Shown here: one piece after another, positions 38,685 through 47,813 of the stretch
How the letters are laid out: every line of letters begins with the position of its first letter
Position numbering within the stretch: the stretch's first letter is position 1
From: Arcanobacterium pinnipediorum
GTDB lineage: Bacteria; Actinomycetota; Actinomycetes; Actinomycetales; Actinomycetaceae
Direction: 5' to 3'
NCBI RefSeq assembly: GCF_023973165.1
Contig: NZ_CP099547.1
Coordinates: 992,001-1,056,000, forward strand
Length of the DNA: 64,000 nt
Notes under the pieces: model-generated
Seen by the model: the letters and a program-made list of their open reading frames with translations, nothing else
Database searches by the model: none
What the model was told of the DNA's origin: nothing
Position numbers and translations under genes: made by a program

Positions 38685-39548
38685 CTACCTGATTCCTTCT
38701 GGTTGGGTACTATGGTCCTGAGCACGCAAATATATATCGGCGATTTCCGGTTTAATTCGCAATCGAGCGCGCAACCACAAGAAAGCAACGATTCCGCCAG
38801 CGCAGACGATAATTGAGGTCCACACGTTTAACCGAAGTCCTAAAATCATTGTGGCATCATCAATGCGCAAATACTCAATCCAAACCCGTCCGAGCGTATA
38901 AACAACGACGTAGAGTGCTAAGAGTTGCCCGGCGCGCAGATTGAACTTGCGCTCTGCCCACAATAAGAAGAAGAATCCGACGATGCACCAGATCATTTCA
39001 TATAAGAACGTCGGATGGAATGTCGTCCCAGGTGGATAACCTTCGGGTAGGTGGGCGGCATCAATTTCAAGTGCCCATGGTAAATCGGTGGGAGCACCGA
39101 AGAGTTCTTGGTTAAAATAGTTACCCAAACGTCCAATTGCTTGGCCTAGCAGTACCCAAGGAATAAACGCATCTGCAAATGCGCCAAAGCGCAGACCTCG
39201 CCGATGCAAGCTAACCCAGGCAGCTAACGCACCAAACAACACTGCACCCCAGATCCCTAGACCGCCTTCCCAGATCCGAAAGATCTTGGTCCAATCGCCA
39301 TTTTCCCCGAAATAGGGTGCTGGCGAAGTGATGACATGATATATTCTCGCGCCGATAATCCCGACGATTACCATCCATATCCCAACATCTTCAGAGACAT
39401 TGGCCGGGCCGCCTTTACGTTGATAACGTTTATCTCCCATATACCATGCGAGAAGAATAGCCACTAGGATAAACAACGCGTAGGCGCGAATGGGGATCGG
39501 ACCCAACATCCACACCCCTTGTGGCGGTGAAGGAAAAGAAGTGAGCAC
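38685..39548 (-). CDS. lgt: Phosphatidylglycerol-prolipoprotein diacylglyceryl transferase
   Basis: Membrane enzyme that attaches diacylglycerol to lipoprotein cysteines. Seven hydrophobic helices and the signature GQAIGRLGNYFNQELFG (about residues 134-150) are visible. The GTG start at 39548 has AAGGAG seven bases upstream. It lies between the FKBP-like gene and pyk, an arrangement consistent with one long transcript starting at trmI. Confidence 0.96.
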   Translation of the reverse strand: MLTSFPSPPQGVWMLGPIPIRAYALFILVAILLAWYMGDKRYQRKGGPANVSEDVGIWMVIVGIIGARIYHVITSPAPYFGENGDWTKIFRIWEGGLGIWGAVLFGALAAWVSLHRRGLRFGAFADAFIPWVLLGQAIGRLGNYFNQELFGAPTDLPWALEIDAAHLPEGYPPGTTFHPTFLYEMIWCIVGFFFLLWAERKFNLRAGQLLALYVVVYTLGRVWIEYLRIDDATMILGLRLNVWTSIIVCAGGIVAFLWLRARLRIKPEIADIYLRAQDHSTQPEGIR

Positions 39549-39591
39549 GCGATTCTCCTTTGCGCTCGTTAAGAATTACTTACTATAGATT

Positions 39592-40461
39592 TTAAATACT
39601 TACTGTTTTCACATGTGGTTTTTCGTCCGAAATTGCAAGAATATCTAAAACAATCAGGACATCTTCTTCACCTTGGGCTTGCGCGGCAGGAACCGAGATG
39701 ACCACTCGTGACCCAACGCGTTGATCAATAAGACCAGCATGCAATCCTGGGAACACGTCTTCGACTGCAATATACGCAGGTGGATTTCCATTTGAGAACG
39801 TATTTTCCATCTGTGAGCCATCGACATGCGCTAAAACATAATTCGCGTAAACAACATCCTGTTGCGTTACTTGTGCCCCATCTCCGGTAATGACAGACGA
39901 AATTCGAACATTATCAATAGGAGCGGTTATCGTGCCTAGGCTGGGCACACCATCTTCATCGGAAGAAACACTTGGAATCAATGGATCAGAAGATTGCTGT
40001 TGAGCTGAATAAGAAACCCGGGTTGGCAAGATATCAACGACCATAACTGACACGTCTCCATCTTGCGGATCGATAATTGCAACGCGAGATCCTTCACGCT
40101 TGCCAATAACAACATTTGCTAATCTGCCCACTGACGATTTCTCCGCCAAACCGCTGACAATTCCAGGTTGACCATCGACTTGAGACCATTTCCCACCAGT
40201 GGCACTGAATTTCGTTGTTCGCACCAGCACCTGACCGTGTTCTTGGATAATCCGTCCCTCACCGTCGATGAGGTCGCGGACTTGTTGTGTTTGGGAGGTG
40301 AAAGCCCCCGTCGTCGTCACCGTCACTGCTGCGCCGAAGTTTCCTTCAACATTGACTTCAAAGATCTCACTGTCAGTGTGGGTATTCCACAAGAGCGTCG
40401 AGATACCGATACCGGTGATGAACGCCAAGAATGCCAGTGGCACCGCCAAAAACTTATTCAT
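39592..40461 (-). CDS. Membrane-anchored tandem FKBP-like protein
   Basis: Residues about 4-24 form a signal anchor (FLAVPLAFLAFITGIGI). Two diverged FKBP-type domains follow: one at about 60-165 and a second at about 185-285. The latter keeps the layout V.TGDGA, DVVYANYVLAHVDG, VFPGLHAGLIDQRVGSRVVISVP. Some active-site aromatic positions look altered, so prolyl isomerase activity is uncertain. The ATG at 40461 overlaps the pafA stop by eight bases with GGAG upstream, so translation is coupled to the pupylation genes. An FKBP-type gene after pafA is known in other actinobacteria. Confidence 0.78.
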   Translation of the reverse strand: MNKFLAVPLAFLAFITGIGISTLLWNTHTDSEIFEVNVEGNFGAAVTVTTTGAFTSQTQQVRDLIDGEGRIIQEHGQVLVRTTKFSATGGKWSQVDGQPGIVSGLAEKSSVGRLANVVIGKREGSRVAIIDPQDGDVSVMVVDILPTRVSYSAQQQSSDPLIPSVSSDEDGVPSLGTITAPIDNVRISSVITGDGAQVTQQDVVYANYVLAHVDGSQMENTFSNGNPPAYIAVEDVFPGLHAGLIDQRVGSRVVISVPAAQAQGEEDVLIVLDILAISDEKPHVKTVSI

Positions 40462-41830
40462 TGTTCTCCATAGAGTCAACTAAAGCGTCAATTTCGTCGT
40501 TCGACGTCGAAAATGGATCCTGTAACCCTACAGTAGCACCATTTCCCTCATTAAATAGACGAACTAATCCCCAGTCTGCACTGTAGTCACGATGATGCCG
40601 CTTGGCGGCGGAAATAAACTTCGAGCGGATATGTGCCCGAGTGGTGCGTGGCGCATGAGAGACTGCGTGCGCAATAACCTCTTGATCTATCACAGATTTC
40701 AACATTCCAGATCGCTCGAGTTTCTCTCGCAACCCTGCGCTTGTGATGTCATGCCAAGAAAGTTCAAGGCGCGAGATTCGGTCGTCGCTCAGCGGTACAT
40801 GGAAGCGGTGGCGATAGCGAGTAATTAGCTCGTATTTGGCTATCCATTCAATTTCAGTATGGACGCCAGAAAAATCATTGTGCGCAAATGCAGTCAGGGT
40901 GCGTTCCCACAGATCGAAAACGTAACGCATAAGTGGGTCGATCTGCGCCATCCATCCAGCCTTCTCGTAGTGATTCTTCACGACGTCGAACAGTGCGCTT
41001 TGAATTTCAAGTGCACTAACGCTTTGGCCACCGACGCGTTCGAGAAGTACCGTGCCAGAAAGATCTTGGGCGACGTCGCGAATAGCTTTGATGGGATCAC
41101 GTAACTGCATAAATGGAAGCCGAATGCCGTCTTCCATAACATTGAGCACAGCATTGGTCATGCCTACTTTAAGCGCGGTCGTTGCCGAGGACATATTAGA
41201 ATCCCCCACGATAACGTGCATCCGGCGATAGTGTTGCGCATCGGCATGAGGTTCGTCGCGCGTATTAATCATGGGACGTGTACGTGTTGACGACGTCGAG
41301 ATAGCACTGTGCATGTGCCGGGCACGTTGGGAGAGTTCAAAGCGCACTGTTCCCGGCTCGTGGTGCACATAGCCTGCACCTACGAGTAACTGTCGCGTGA
41401 CAAAGAACGGGACGAGATCGTTGAGGCGATCGACGAAATCAAGGCGCCGGCGAACCAGATAATTCTCATGACATCCATAGGAATGGGCTGCGGTATCCAC
41501 ATTGTTTTTAAAGAGATGGATATTGACCTGCCCTAATCGCGCTTGCGCCGCGCGTGCCATCTCCCCGAGGATGATGTCACCAGCACGGTCTTGTGCCAGC
41601 ACTTCTCGGATCTGGCTACATTCAGCAGTCGCATATTCGGGATGGTCGCCGACGTCGAGATAGAGTCGCCCACCGTTTTTTAGGAAGGCAGAGGTAGAGC
41701 CTTCGCGCTGTTGGAAATCAAAGAACAACTCTTGGGCGAGATCTGAAGAGTCCATACCAATGGGAGCTCCTGAGGAATCTGAGCTGGCTAAGCCATACTC
41801 AGTTTCAATCCCCATGATCCGAGTAATCAC
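40454..41830 (-). CDS. pafA: Pup-protein ligase PafA
   Basis: Carboxylate-amine ligase joining the C-terminal glutamate of Pup to substrate lysines. The N-terminal MGIETEYG, the RLYLDVGDHPEYAT ATP/Mg motif and the ENYLVRR segment are diagnostic. The GTG at 41830 (overlapping the pup stop as GTGA) gives the same short lead before MGIETE as in mycobacteria. At 458 residues it lacks the Dop loop, so it is the ligase rather than the deamidase. Confidence 0.96.
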   Translation of the reverse strand: MITRIMGIETEYGLASSDSSGAPIGMDSSDLAQELFFDFQQREGSTSAFLKNGGRLYLDVGDHPEYATAECSQIREVLAQDRAGDIILGEMARAAQARLGQVNIHLFKNNVDTAAHSYGCHENYLVRRRLDFVDRLNDLVPFFVTRQLLVGAGYVHHEPGTVRFELSQRARHMHSAISTSSTRTRPMINTRDEPHADAQHYRRMHVIVGDSNMSSATTALKVGMTNAVLNVMEDGIRLPFMQLRDPIKAIRDVAQDLSGTVLLERVGGQSVSALEIQSALFDVVKNHYEKAGWMAQIDPLMRYVFDLWERTLTAFAHNDFSGVHTEIEWIAKYELITRYRHRFHVPLSDDRISRLELSWHDITSAGLREKLERSGMLKSVIDQEVIAHAVSHAPRTTRAHIRSKFISAAKRHHRDYSADWGLVRLFNEGNGATVGLQDPFSTSNDEIDALVDSMENNE

Positions 41831-42006
41831 TGACCGCCCTTTTGCACGAATCCTTGGACAAATGATGACGCGTTAGTTTCTAAAATTGCGTCAATGTCAT
41901 TAAGTAAGGCGTCGATGTCACGTGGTGTTTGGGTAGGTTGAGCTACAGTTTCTTCTGTAGGAAGTGCCGCGTTGTGGGTTGCTCGGATAAATTCTTGTTC
42001 GCTCAT
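41827..42006 (-). CDS. pup: Prokaryotic ubiquitin-like protein Pup
   Basis: A 59-residue modifier. The ATG at 42006 overlaps the dop stop (ATGA), with AAGGAG just upstream. The C-terminal half has the helix-forming DIDALLNDIDAILETN, and the chain ends FVQKGGQ. The terminal Gln means Dop must deamidate it to Glu before ligation, as in mycobacteria. The N-terminal half is diverged and low in charge. No proteasome subunit genes lie between it and pafA. Confidence 0.97.
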   Translation of the reverse strand: MSEQEFIRATHNAALPTEETVAQPTQTPRDIDALLNDIDAILETNASSFVQGFVQKGGQ

Positions 42007-43547
42007 TTTACTCCTTGAGAATCTTGTTCGAAATAGGTGGATGCAGATAGCGGGGTCTGCGGTGTGGCAAAGAATTCAGTGATCTGGTCAAAAGTGGGGG
42101 TAGCTGGATCCATAAAGTTTATCCTGCGTGGACCTTCTGGGGTAGCCACTACTGCCCCGGACCAGCCAACGGAATGCACGCTATCGGTAAAGTGCCGTAA
42201 TAGCGTTTCGCGGAAGTAGGCGCGCGAAACATGTGGAGCGTGGCGAAGGGCTTGCCGGAGTTGATCGGAGGTGTAGAGACGATCTACTCGCCCTGCGTTG
42301 TCAAGTTTTGTAATAATTGACGACGACGGACGCAGATCGTGCCACTGCAAATCAAAAGCACGTAACTCATCACTATCCCAATCAGAGCCTGAGCGTTGTT
42401 TAAGATGGGTAAGCATCTGATATTTCGCTACCCATTCAATGCGCGAAGCCGCACTAAAAAGATCGCTACGAAGAGTATCGAGCGTGTTTTGCCACAGCTC
42501 TACAAACTTCCAGGTTTCGCGATCGGTATGCCCTACCCGTTCTAGCGTCGTTCTAACCGCATCAAGGTAGATTTCTTGGATATTGATCGCAGTGCGCGTC
42601 GAGCCGTCATGCATATCGACGGCCCGTTGCAAGGTCGGATCGTGGGAGATTTCCCAGGTAGCTGCAACAGGTTCGAAAAGCACAAGCGCTTCGAGATCGA
42701 GTGGGATCACGCCTTGTTCGAGCATCCATAAAACTAAGTTAGTTGTGCCAACTTTTAAGAGGATAGAGTAGTCGAATTGGTTTGCATCTCCCCCGATAAC
42801 ATGGAGGCGACGATAGAGTTTGGGATCGGCGTGGGGTTCGTCTCGAGTATTGATAATTGGACGGTTAAAGGTCGTTTCCAAACCAACAGTATTTTCGACG
42901 TAGTCTGCTCGTTGCGAGATTTGGAAACCACTTGCTTGGGATGCCTGCCCTAGTCCGACACGGCCAGATCCGCACAAGATCTGACGCGAGACAAAAAACG
43001 GTGTCAAATATCGAATAACGTCGTTGAATGGAACCTCGCGGTCAAGGAGGTAGTTTTCATGGCTACCATACGCTGCACCTTTGCCGTCAACATTATTCTT
43101 ATAGATCACGACCTCGCGACCGTTTTGGGCAAGCAATTCCATCGCATCTTGCGCTAACATTTCGCCTGCTCTATCCCATAACACCGCCTCGTAGGGGGTA
43201 GTTACTTCGGGGGTTGAATACTCTGGATGAGCGTGATCGACATACCATCGCCCACCGTTAGGCAGGGCAATATTCGTTATTTTTTGATCCGGGGCGAGAT
43301 TTTGAAGTACCGGTGCAGGAGTGTTAGTCAACTGATCAGGATGTGCATATTCTTGACCGATACGAAATCCACGGGCATCATTTAACGGATCTTCGGTATG
43401 GAAATCCCACGTTGCGATGGGATCTGTTATACCGCGCGCATAAGCATCAACAATTTCGGTACTCAATGAAAAGGAATCTTGAGTAGTGGCTCCTAAATCT
43501 AGTATGCCAAACTCTGTTTCCAAACCAACGAACCTGTTAAGAGCCAT
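42003..43547 (-). CDS. dop: Pup deamidase/depupylase Dop
   Basis: Converts the terminal Gln of Pup to Glu and also removes Pup from substrates. The ATG at 43547 starts the conserved MALNRFVGLETEFGI. The extra loop between the first strand and the GGRWYVDHAHPEYST motif (about residues 40-85), typical of Dop and absent from PafA, is present. At 514 residues it is normal. It lies seven bases after arc and overlaps pup. Confidence 0.96.
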   Translation of the reverse strand: MALNRFVGLETEFGILDLGATTQDSFSLSTEIVDAYARGITDPIATWDFHTEDPLNDARGFRIGQEYAHPDQLTNTPAPVLQNLAPDQKITNIALPNGGRWYVDHAHPEYSTPEVTTPYEAVLWDRAGEMLAQDAMELLAQNGREVVIYKNNVDGKGAAYGSHENYLLDREVPFNDVIRYLTPFFVSRQILCGSGRVGLGQASQASGFQISQRADYVENTVGLETTFNRPIINTRDEPHADPKLYRRLHVIGGDANQFDYSILLKVGTTNLVLWMLEQGVIPLDLEALVLFEPVAATWEISHDPTLQRAVDMHDGSTRTAINIQEIYLDAVRTTLERVGHTDRETWKFVELWQNTLDTLRSDLFSAASRIEWVAKYQMLTHLKQRSGSDWDSDELRAFDLQWHDLRPSSSIITKLDNAGRVDRLYTSDQLRQALRHAPHVSRAYFRETLLRHFTDSVHSVGWSGAVVATPEGPRRINFMDPATPTFDQITEFFATPQTPLSASTYFEQDSQGVK

Positions 43548-43554
43548 TATCTTC

Positions 43555-45081
43555 TCACCGCTCCCGGCTTGCTCTACGAACCGATACAATATCTGAGCGC
43601 CCCTCAACACGAGCCCACTCTTGTGGATTGTCGATATTTGCAATCGCCTCGTTTTCCGCTAAATCATCGCGCACAGCTCGCAACAGATGATCAGTTTGCA
43701 ACCCGTGTTGTCCAGAACTTAAATAGTCTTTAATCGCATATTTCTTCGCGCGTTCAACGATTCCGGCAAGCATTGCACCGGAAACTAGGTGGTGGGCATA
43801 CAGTGTTTGAGTACGGCCATCACGGTACGTCACATCAACGAAGGCGTTGTGCGGTTCTTGTGCCCATAACGCATTCGCCGTCGTTTCAATCATGGCACGT
43901 AGCGCATTGTCAATATTGCCGTAACGCTCAATTTCTACGGAATGTACCGGGACTGTTGGGACGAGATATTTGCTTAGAATATCGATAGCTCCCGCGTAAT
44001 CTGGGCGTGAAATATGAATTTTGATGTCCAGGCGACCTGGGCGCAAGATCGCGGGATCAATCATATCTTGGCGATTCGAGGCGCCAATGATAATGACGTT
44101 GTCTAGTTGTTCCACGCCGTCGATTTCTGCCAAAAGCTGGGGCACAATCGTGGTTTCGACGTCGGAAGACAATCCCGAGCCACGGGTGCGGAACAATGCT
44201 TCCATTTCGTCGAAGAAAATGACAACCGGAATTCCAGAAGATGCTTTCTTGCGAGCACGTTCGAAAATATCTCGGATTTGGCGTTCAGTTTGGCCGACGA
44301 ATTTATCGAGTAATTGTGGGCCTTTGATGTTGAGGAAATAGGCTTGCTCTTCACCGAACATCTTCGATAATGACGTTGCGACCGCGCGAGCGATGAGTGT
44401 TTTACCAACGCCCGGTGGCCCGTAGAGCAGCACCCCTTTAGGCGGTTTGAGTCCGTGGTCGCGGTACAACTGTGGATGAAGGAAGGGTAATTCGATCGAG
44501 TCGCGCAGCTCTTCGATTTGAGGAGCCAGGCCACCGATATCTTCATAGGAGACGTTGGGTGTTTCTTCGAGAAGAAGCTGATCAACATCTGGTTGGGAAA
44601 CTGTTTCCAGAGCGAAGCCATGGCCAAGATCAGCAAGAACTAGATCCCCCGCACGCAGGTGTGTATGTCTTAATTTTCCGGATAATCGTAGGATCCGATT
44701 TTCCCCACCAACAGCGCTAACGGCTATCCGATGCGGATCGATAACGTGGTCGACTGTCACAACGTGACCTGTTGAACTATACGTTCCAGTACCAACGAGA
44801 ACCTGATGCTCGTTGAGTAATACTTCTTGTCCTGCACCAATGGAGTCAAGGGAAATCCATGCGGCGGCGCTCACTTGAAGTAGCCTGGTGCCTTGGATGA
44901 CGTAAGCACTATGTTCGGAATGATTTGCCTGGACGAAAATCGCATAACTATTTGGCGGTTTCGATAAGGAATCGAGGTGTGTGCTCAGTTCCTTAATACG
45001 ATCACGGGCAGTGCTTAGTGCCTTGCTCAGTTCACGATTTTGTTGAGCCAAAGCTCGAAGATCAGGTTCTTGGTGTGTCAT
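43555..45081 (-). CDS. arc: Proteasome-associated/ARC AAA ATPase
   Basis: Ring ATPase that recognises pupylated proteins. An N-terminal coiled coil (residues about 5-45) is followed by OB domains and one AAA module: Walker A GPPGVGKT at 221-228 and Walker B VVIFFDEMEALF. The C-terminus ends RRASRER and lacks the GQYL-type motif with which Mpa docks on the 20S proteasome. With no prcBA in the locus, the enzyme probably unfolds pupylated targets without degrading them, as reported for corynebacteria. Confidence 0.94.
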   Translation of the reverse strand: MTHQEPDLRALAQQNRELSKALSTARDRIKELSTHLDSLSKPPNSYAIFVQANHSEHSAYVIQGTRLLQVSAAAWISLDSIGAGQEVLLNEHQVLVGTGTYSSTGHVVTVDHVIDPHRIAVSAVGGENRILRLSGKLRHTHLRAGDLVLADLGHGFALETVSQPDVDQLLLEETPNVSYEDIGGLAPQIEELRDSIELPFLHPQLYRDHGLKPPKGVLLYGPPGVGKTLIARAVATSLSKMFGEEQAYFLNIKGPQLLDKFVGQTERQIRDIFERARKKASSGIPVVIFFDEMEALFRTRGSGLSSDVETTIVPQLLAEIDGVEQLDNVIIIGASNRQDMIDPAILRPGRLDIKIHISRPDYAGAIDILSKYLVPTVPVHSVEIERYGNIDNALRAMIETTANALWAQEPHNAFVDVTYRDGRTQTLYAHHLVSGAMLAGIVERAKKYAIKDYLSSGQHGLQTDHLLRAVRDDLAENEAIANIDNPQEWARVEGRSDIVSVRRASRER

Positions 45082-45090
45082 TAATTGCTT

Positions 45091-46200
45091 CTAGTCGTTG
45101 TTTTCGGTTTCTCGCTGGTGGCGACGCTCGAGTCGTTTCGCCGCGGCACGAGCCTGAGATTCAGATTCGAGTTGCGCATTCATTGCAACGGAATTTTCTC
45201 CCATCTCAGATGTACCAGAAATCTCCACATCGGCGCGATGAGCTACGTCACGACGAACCTTCCGTAACTTTTTCACCGAAATGGCTCGCTCGTGAAGTTC
45301 TTGTGTTTCCCACGCCAAAGGCTGGGAATGTGCGGCTGGAGCTGGACGCTTAGTTGGCACCAGCGGTGTAGAACCGCGCCCGATTCGTCGAGCGACGACG
45401 AGGAAGCCAGTATGGGCTACCATGCGGTGATCAGGTCGGACAGCTAGACCATCTAGATGCCATGTTCGAACCATGGTTTCTGAGGCCTGCGGCTCAGTGA
45501 ACGCTTGCGAAGAACGAAGATCCTCGACGAACCGTGACATCTGAGTAGTTGTGGCAACATAGCCGATAATTACGCCGCCAGAACGTAGCGCATGCGCGGC
45601 CGAATCAATGTTTTCCCACGGTGCCAACATATCTAACACCACCGTATCGATGGAGCCGGCTTCCATTTCATCTAAAACCGTATCGAGATCTCCAAGGCGG
45701 ATATCCCACGGTGGCAAATGCGGGCCGAACCAGGATTCAACATTAGCCCGTGCAATTTCGGCAAACTCGGGCCGGCGTTCTACTGACGTCAAATGCCCTT
45801 CCATGCCAATCGCTGACAATAGTGACAACGCCAACGCGCCAGATCCAAGACCAGCTTCAACTACGCGAGCACCGGGGAAAATGTCTGCCTGCTGAACGAT
45901 TTGTCCGGCATCTTTGGGATAGACAACCGTTGCGCCACGAGGCATTGATAGCACATAGTCATTGACTAACGGGCGTAACGCGAGAAGCCGATGCCCAGAA
46001 GAGGTATCAAGTACGGTTCCTTCATCTTTGCCAATGAGATCGCGATGATGGAAGCTACCTCGCTGGGACTGAAAGTAGCCGTCTTGAGTGAGCATGACGG
46101 TATATTTACGATTTTTTGTGTCAGTGAGTTGGACACGTTCACCGGCACGGAACGGCCCCCGACGGCGCTCGGCGCCCAAAGGATGAGGATAATTAGTCAC
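45091..46200 (-). CDS. trmI: tRNA (adenine-N1)-methyltransferase TrmI
   Basis: Makes m1A58 in the tRNA T loop. An N-terminal beta domain (GPFRAGERVQLTD) is followed by the Rossmann core with AdoMet motif VVEAGLGSGALALSL (about residues 113-127) and VVLDMLAPWE. At 369 residues it exceeds the usual 280 because of a charged, probably disordered tail of about 90 residues rich in Lys, Arg, Glu and Ala. The gene heads the pupylation operon, the same neighbourhood as in mycobacteria. The start is GTG. Confidence 0.94.
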   Translation of the reverse strand: MTNYPHPLGAERRRGPFRAGERVQLTDTKNRKYTVMLTQDGYFQSQRGSFHHRDLIGKDEGTVLDTSSGHRLLALRPLVNDYVLSMPRGATVVYPKDAGQIVQQADIFPGARVVEAGLGSGALALSLLSAIGMEGHLTSVERRPEFAEIARANVESWFGPHLPPWDIRLGDLDTVLDEMEAGSIDTVVLDMLAPWENIDSAAHALRSGGVIIGYVATTTQMSRFVEDLRSSQAFTEPQASETMVRTWHLDGLAVRPDHRMVAHTGFLVVARRIGRGSTPLVPTKRPAPAAHSQPLAWETQELHERAISVKKLRKVRRDVAHRADVEISGTSEMGENSVAMNAQLESESQARAAAKRLERRHQRETENND

Positions 46201-46328
46201 TCCTTAATCCTACGGGAGCACTGTGCTTTCGTGCAGTGGTAAAACTGTGGGATGTATCGATTATTCAGACAGTGAAACATGTTAGTGTGCTACGAAAAGT
46301 TGTGGGCGGGTCACGGTAGAATGACACC

Positions 46329-47204
46329 ATGCCCACAACACATGCTGCCCTATCGCCTTCACGTGCGTCTGATTTTCGTTCCTGCCCGTTGAAGTTTCGT
46401 TTTCGGGTGATCGATAAGCTTTCTGAACCACCTTCTGTTGAAGCCTTGCGGGGAACAATCGTCCATGCTGTGCTTGAACATCTTTTCGATCGTCCAGCCA
46501 GTGACCGCAACGAACTCAACGCACAAGATTCGCTCATTCCTACCTGGGAGGAACACCTCAAAAAATCGCCTACCGATAGTGAACTCTTTACTGATTCTAC
46601 GCAATTATCGACTTGGCTGGAATCTGCCCGGCCACTGATTTCTGCGTACTTCAATCTCGAAAACCCGCAATATCTCCAGCCTTCTGGCCGCGAACAATTT
46701 GTTAATGCGATATTACCTTCTGGGCTCGCTATCCGTGGCATCATTGACCGTATCGATACTGCACCTAATGGTGCAGTGCGAGTTGTAGACTACAAGACCG
46801 GTAAGTCACCTGCGCCGCGCTATCAAGCCGGGGCAATATTCCAGATGCGTTTTTACGCCACCGCCCTATTTTACTCTGCCGGGAAACTTCCGCAACGCAC
46901 TCAACTCCTTTATCTCAAAGATCAGCGAGTACTCACCTACGATCCGGTTCAAGCAGATGTTTCTACTACCACGTCGGAATTAAACCATTTGTGGTCAGCT
47001 ATTCGCGCCCGAATTGACACCGGGAATTTCGAAGCGAAAAAAGGGCCACTGTGCAACTGGTGTCATTTTTCATCCCTGTGCCCTGCTTTCGGTAACGTCG
47101 CTCCCGAAATAGACGAAAATGGCATCACGGCTTTGCTTACTGCCGAGCGGCCATCAACTGATGCAAATCTGCAACCGAAAGATCTTCCAACGAATCAACA
47201 ATAA
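46329..47204 (+). CDS. RecB-like PD-(D/E)XK nuclease with probable Fe-S cluster
   Basis: A stand-alone nuclease of the RecB/Cas4/AddB type, 291 residues. The catalytic set is GIIDRID, then VVDYKTGK (about residues 138-163). Cys near the N-terminus (FRSCPLKFRF) and the C-terminal triad CNWCHFSSLC could bind a 4Fe-4S cluster as in AddB. No helicase domain. It is divergent from trmI, the same context as Rv2119 in mycobacteria. The exact DNA repair role is unknown. Its end overlaps the convergent HAD gene by 68 bases. Confidence 0.9.
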   Translation: MPTTHAALSPSRASDFRSCPLKFRFRVIDKLSEPPSVEALRGTIVHAVLEHLFDRPASDRNELNAQDSLIPTWEEHLKKSPTDSELFTDSTQLSTWLESARPLISAYFNLENPQYLQPSGREQFVNAILPSGLAIRGIIDRIDTAPNGAVRVVDYKTGKSPAPRYQAGAIFQMRFYATALFYSAGKLPQRTQLLYLKDQRVLTYDPVQADVSTTTSELNHLWSAIRARIDTGNFEAKKGPLCNWCHFSSLCPAFGNVAPEIDENGITALLTAERPSTDANLQPKDLPTNQQ

Positions 47205-47802
47205 CGAGGTTGTCTAGGTCTGGAATAGGAACCTGGAACGGAATTGCAACAGTGAGAGCACCTGAAGCATGAGCCGAACGCACCCCAGGTTGGGAATCTT
47301 CAAAGGCGATACACGAGGTGATCTCCACACCAAGTTTTTGTGCCGCTAGGCGATACGGATAGGGATCGGGCTTGCCCTTCCCAGAGGGCAGCATATCTCC
47401 AGTAACGGCAACACTAAGCGTACCTGCTGGTGCAGCTTCTAACGCCAATTGAGCAAACTCAGAAAACGACGACGTTACCAACGCCGTAGGTATTCCTGCT
47501 TCGCCGAGCGACGTAAGTAGCTCTCGAGCTCCCGGGCGCCACGGCATACCGTGAGTTTTGGCTTGATGAACAACTTCTTCGATCAACATCTGGGCAAGTT
47601 CATCAATACCAAGTGCTAGATCGAGGCGCTCAATAATCAACCGGCACGAATCTTCGATCGCTCTGCCGATCAGGTCGTTTTGATCGCCGTCGTTCCAAGG
47701 TTTGCCGTAGCGGGCAAACACCGCCTTTTCGGCTTCAAACCATAGGATCTCGGAATCTGTCAGCGTACCATCCATATCGAATAGTGCAGCAGCAATCGAC
47801 AT
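47137..47802 (-). CDS. HAD-superfamily phosphatase (beta-phosphoglucomutase-like)
   Basis: Subfamily IA hydrolase of 221 residues. Motif I FDMDGTLTDSE holds the nucleophile Asp, motif II is ALVTSSFS, motif III Lys is in SGKGKPDPYPY, and motif IV is FEDSQPG. The small helical cap between motifs I and II fits phosphoglucomutase- or sugar-phosphatase-like enzymes; the substrate is unknown. The ATG at 47802 has AGGAG seven bases upstream. Confidence 0.88.
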   Translation of the reverse strand: MSIAAALFDMDGTLTDSEILWFEAEKAVFARYGKPWNDGDQNDLIGRAIEDSCRLIIERLDLALGIDELAQMLIEEVVHQAKTHGMPWRPGARELLTSLGEAGIPTALVTSSFSEFAQLALEAAPAGTLSVAVTGDMLPSGKGKPDPYPYRLAAQKLGVEITSCIAFEDSQPGVRSAHASGALTVAIPFQVPIPDLDNLVIVDSLEDLSVADLHQLMAARQ

Positions 47803-47813
47803 AGTCAAACTCC

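Noticed and set aside
41827..42006. Proteasome genes hidden between pup and pafA
   Set aside because: pup and pafA overlap by four bases, so there is no room for prcB or prcA.
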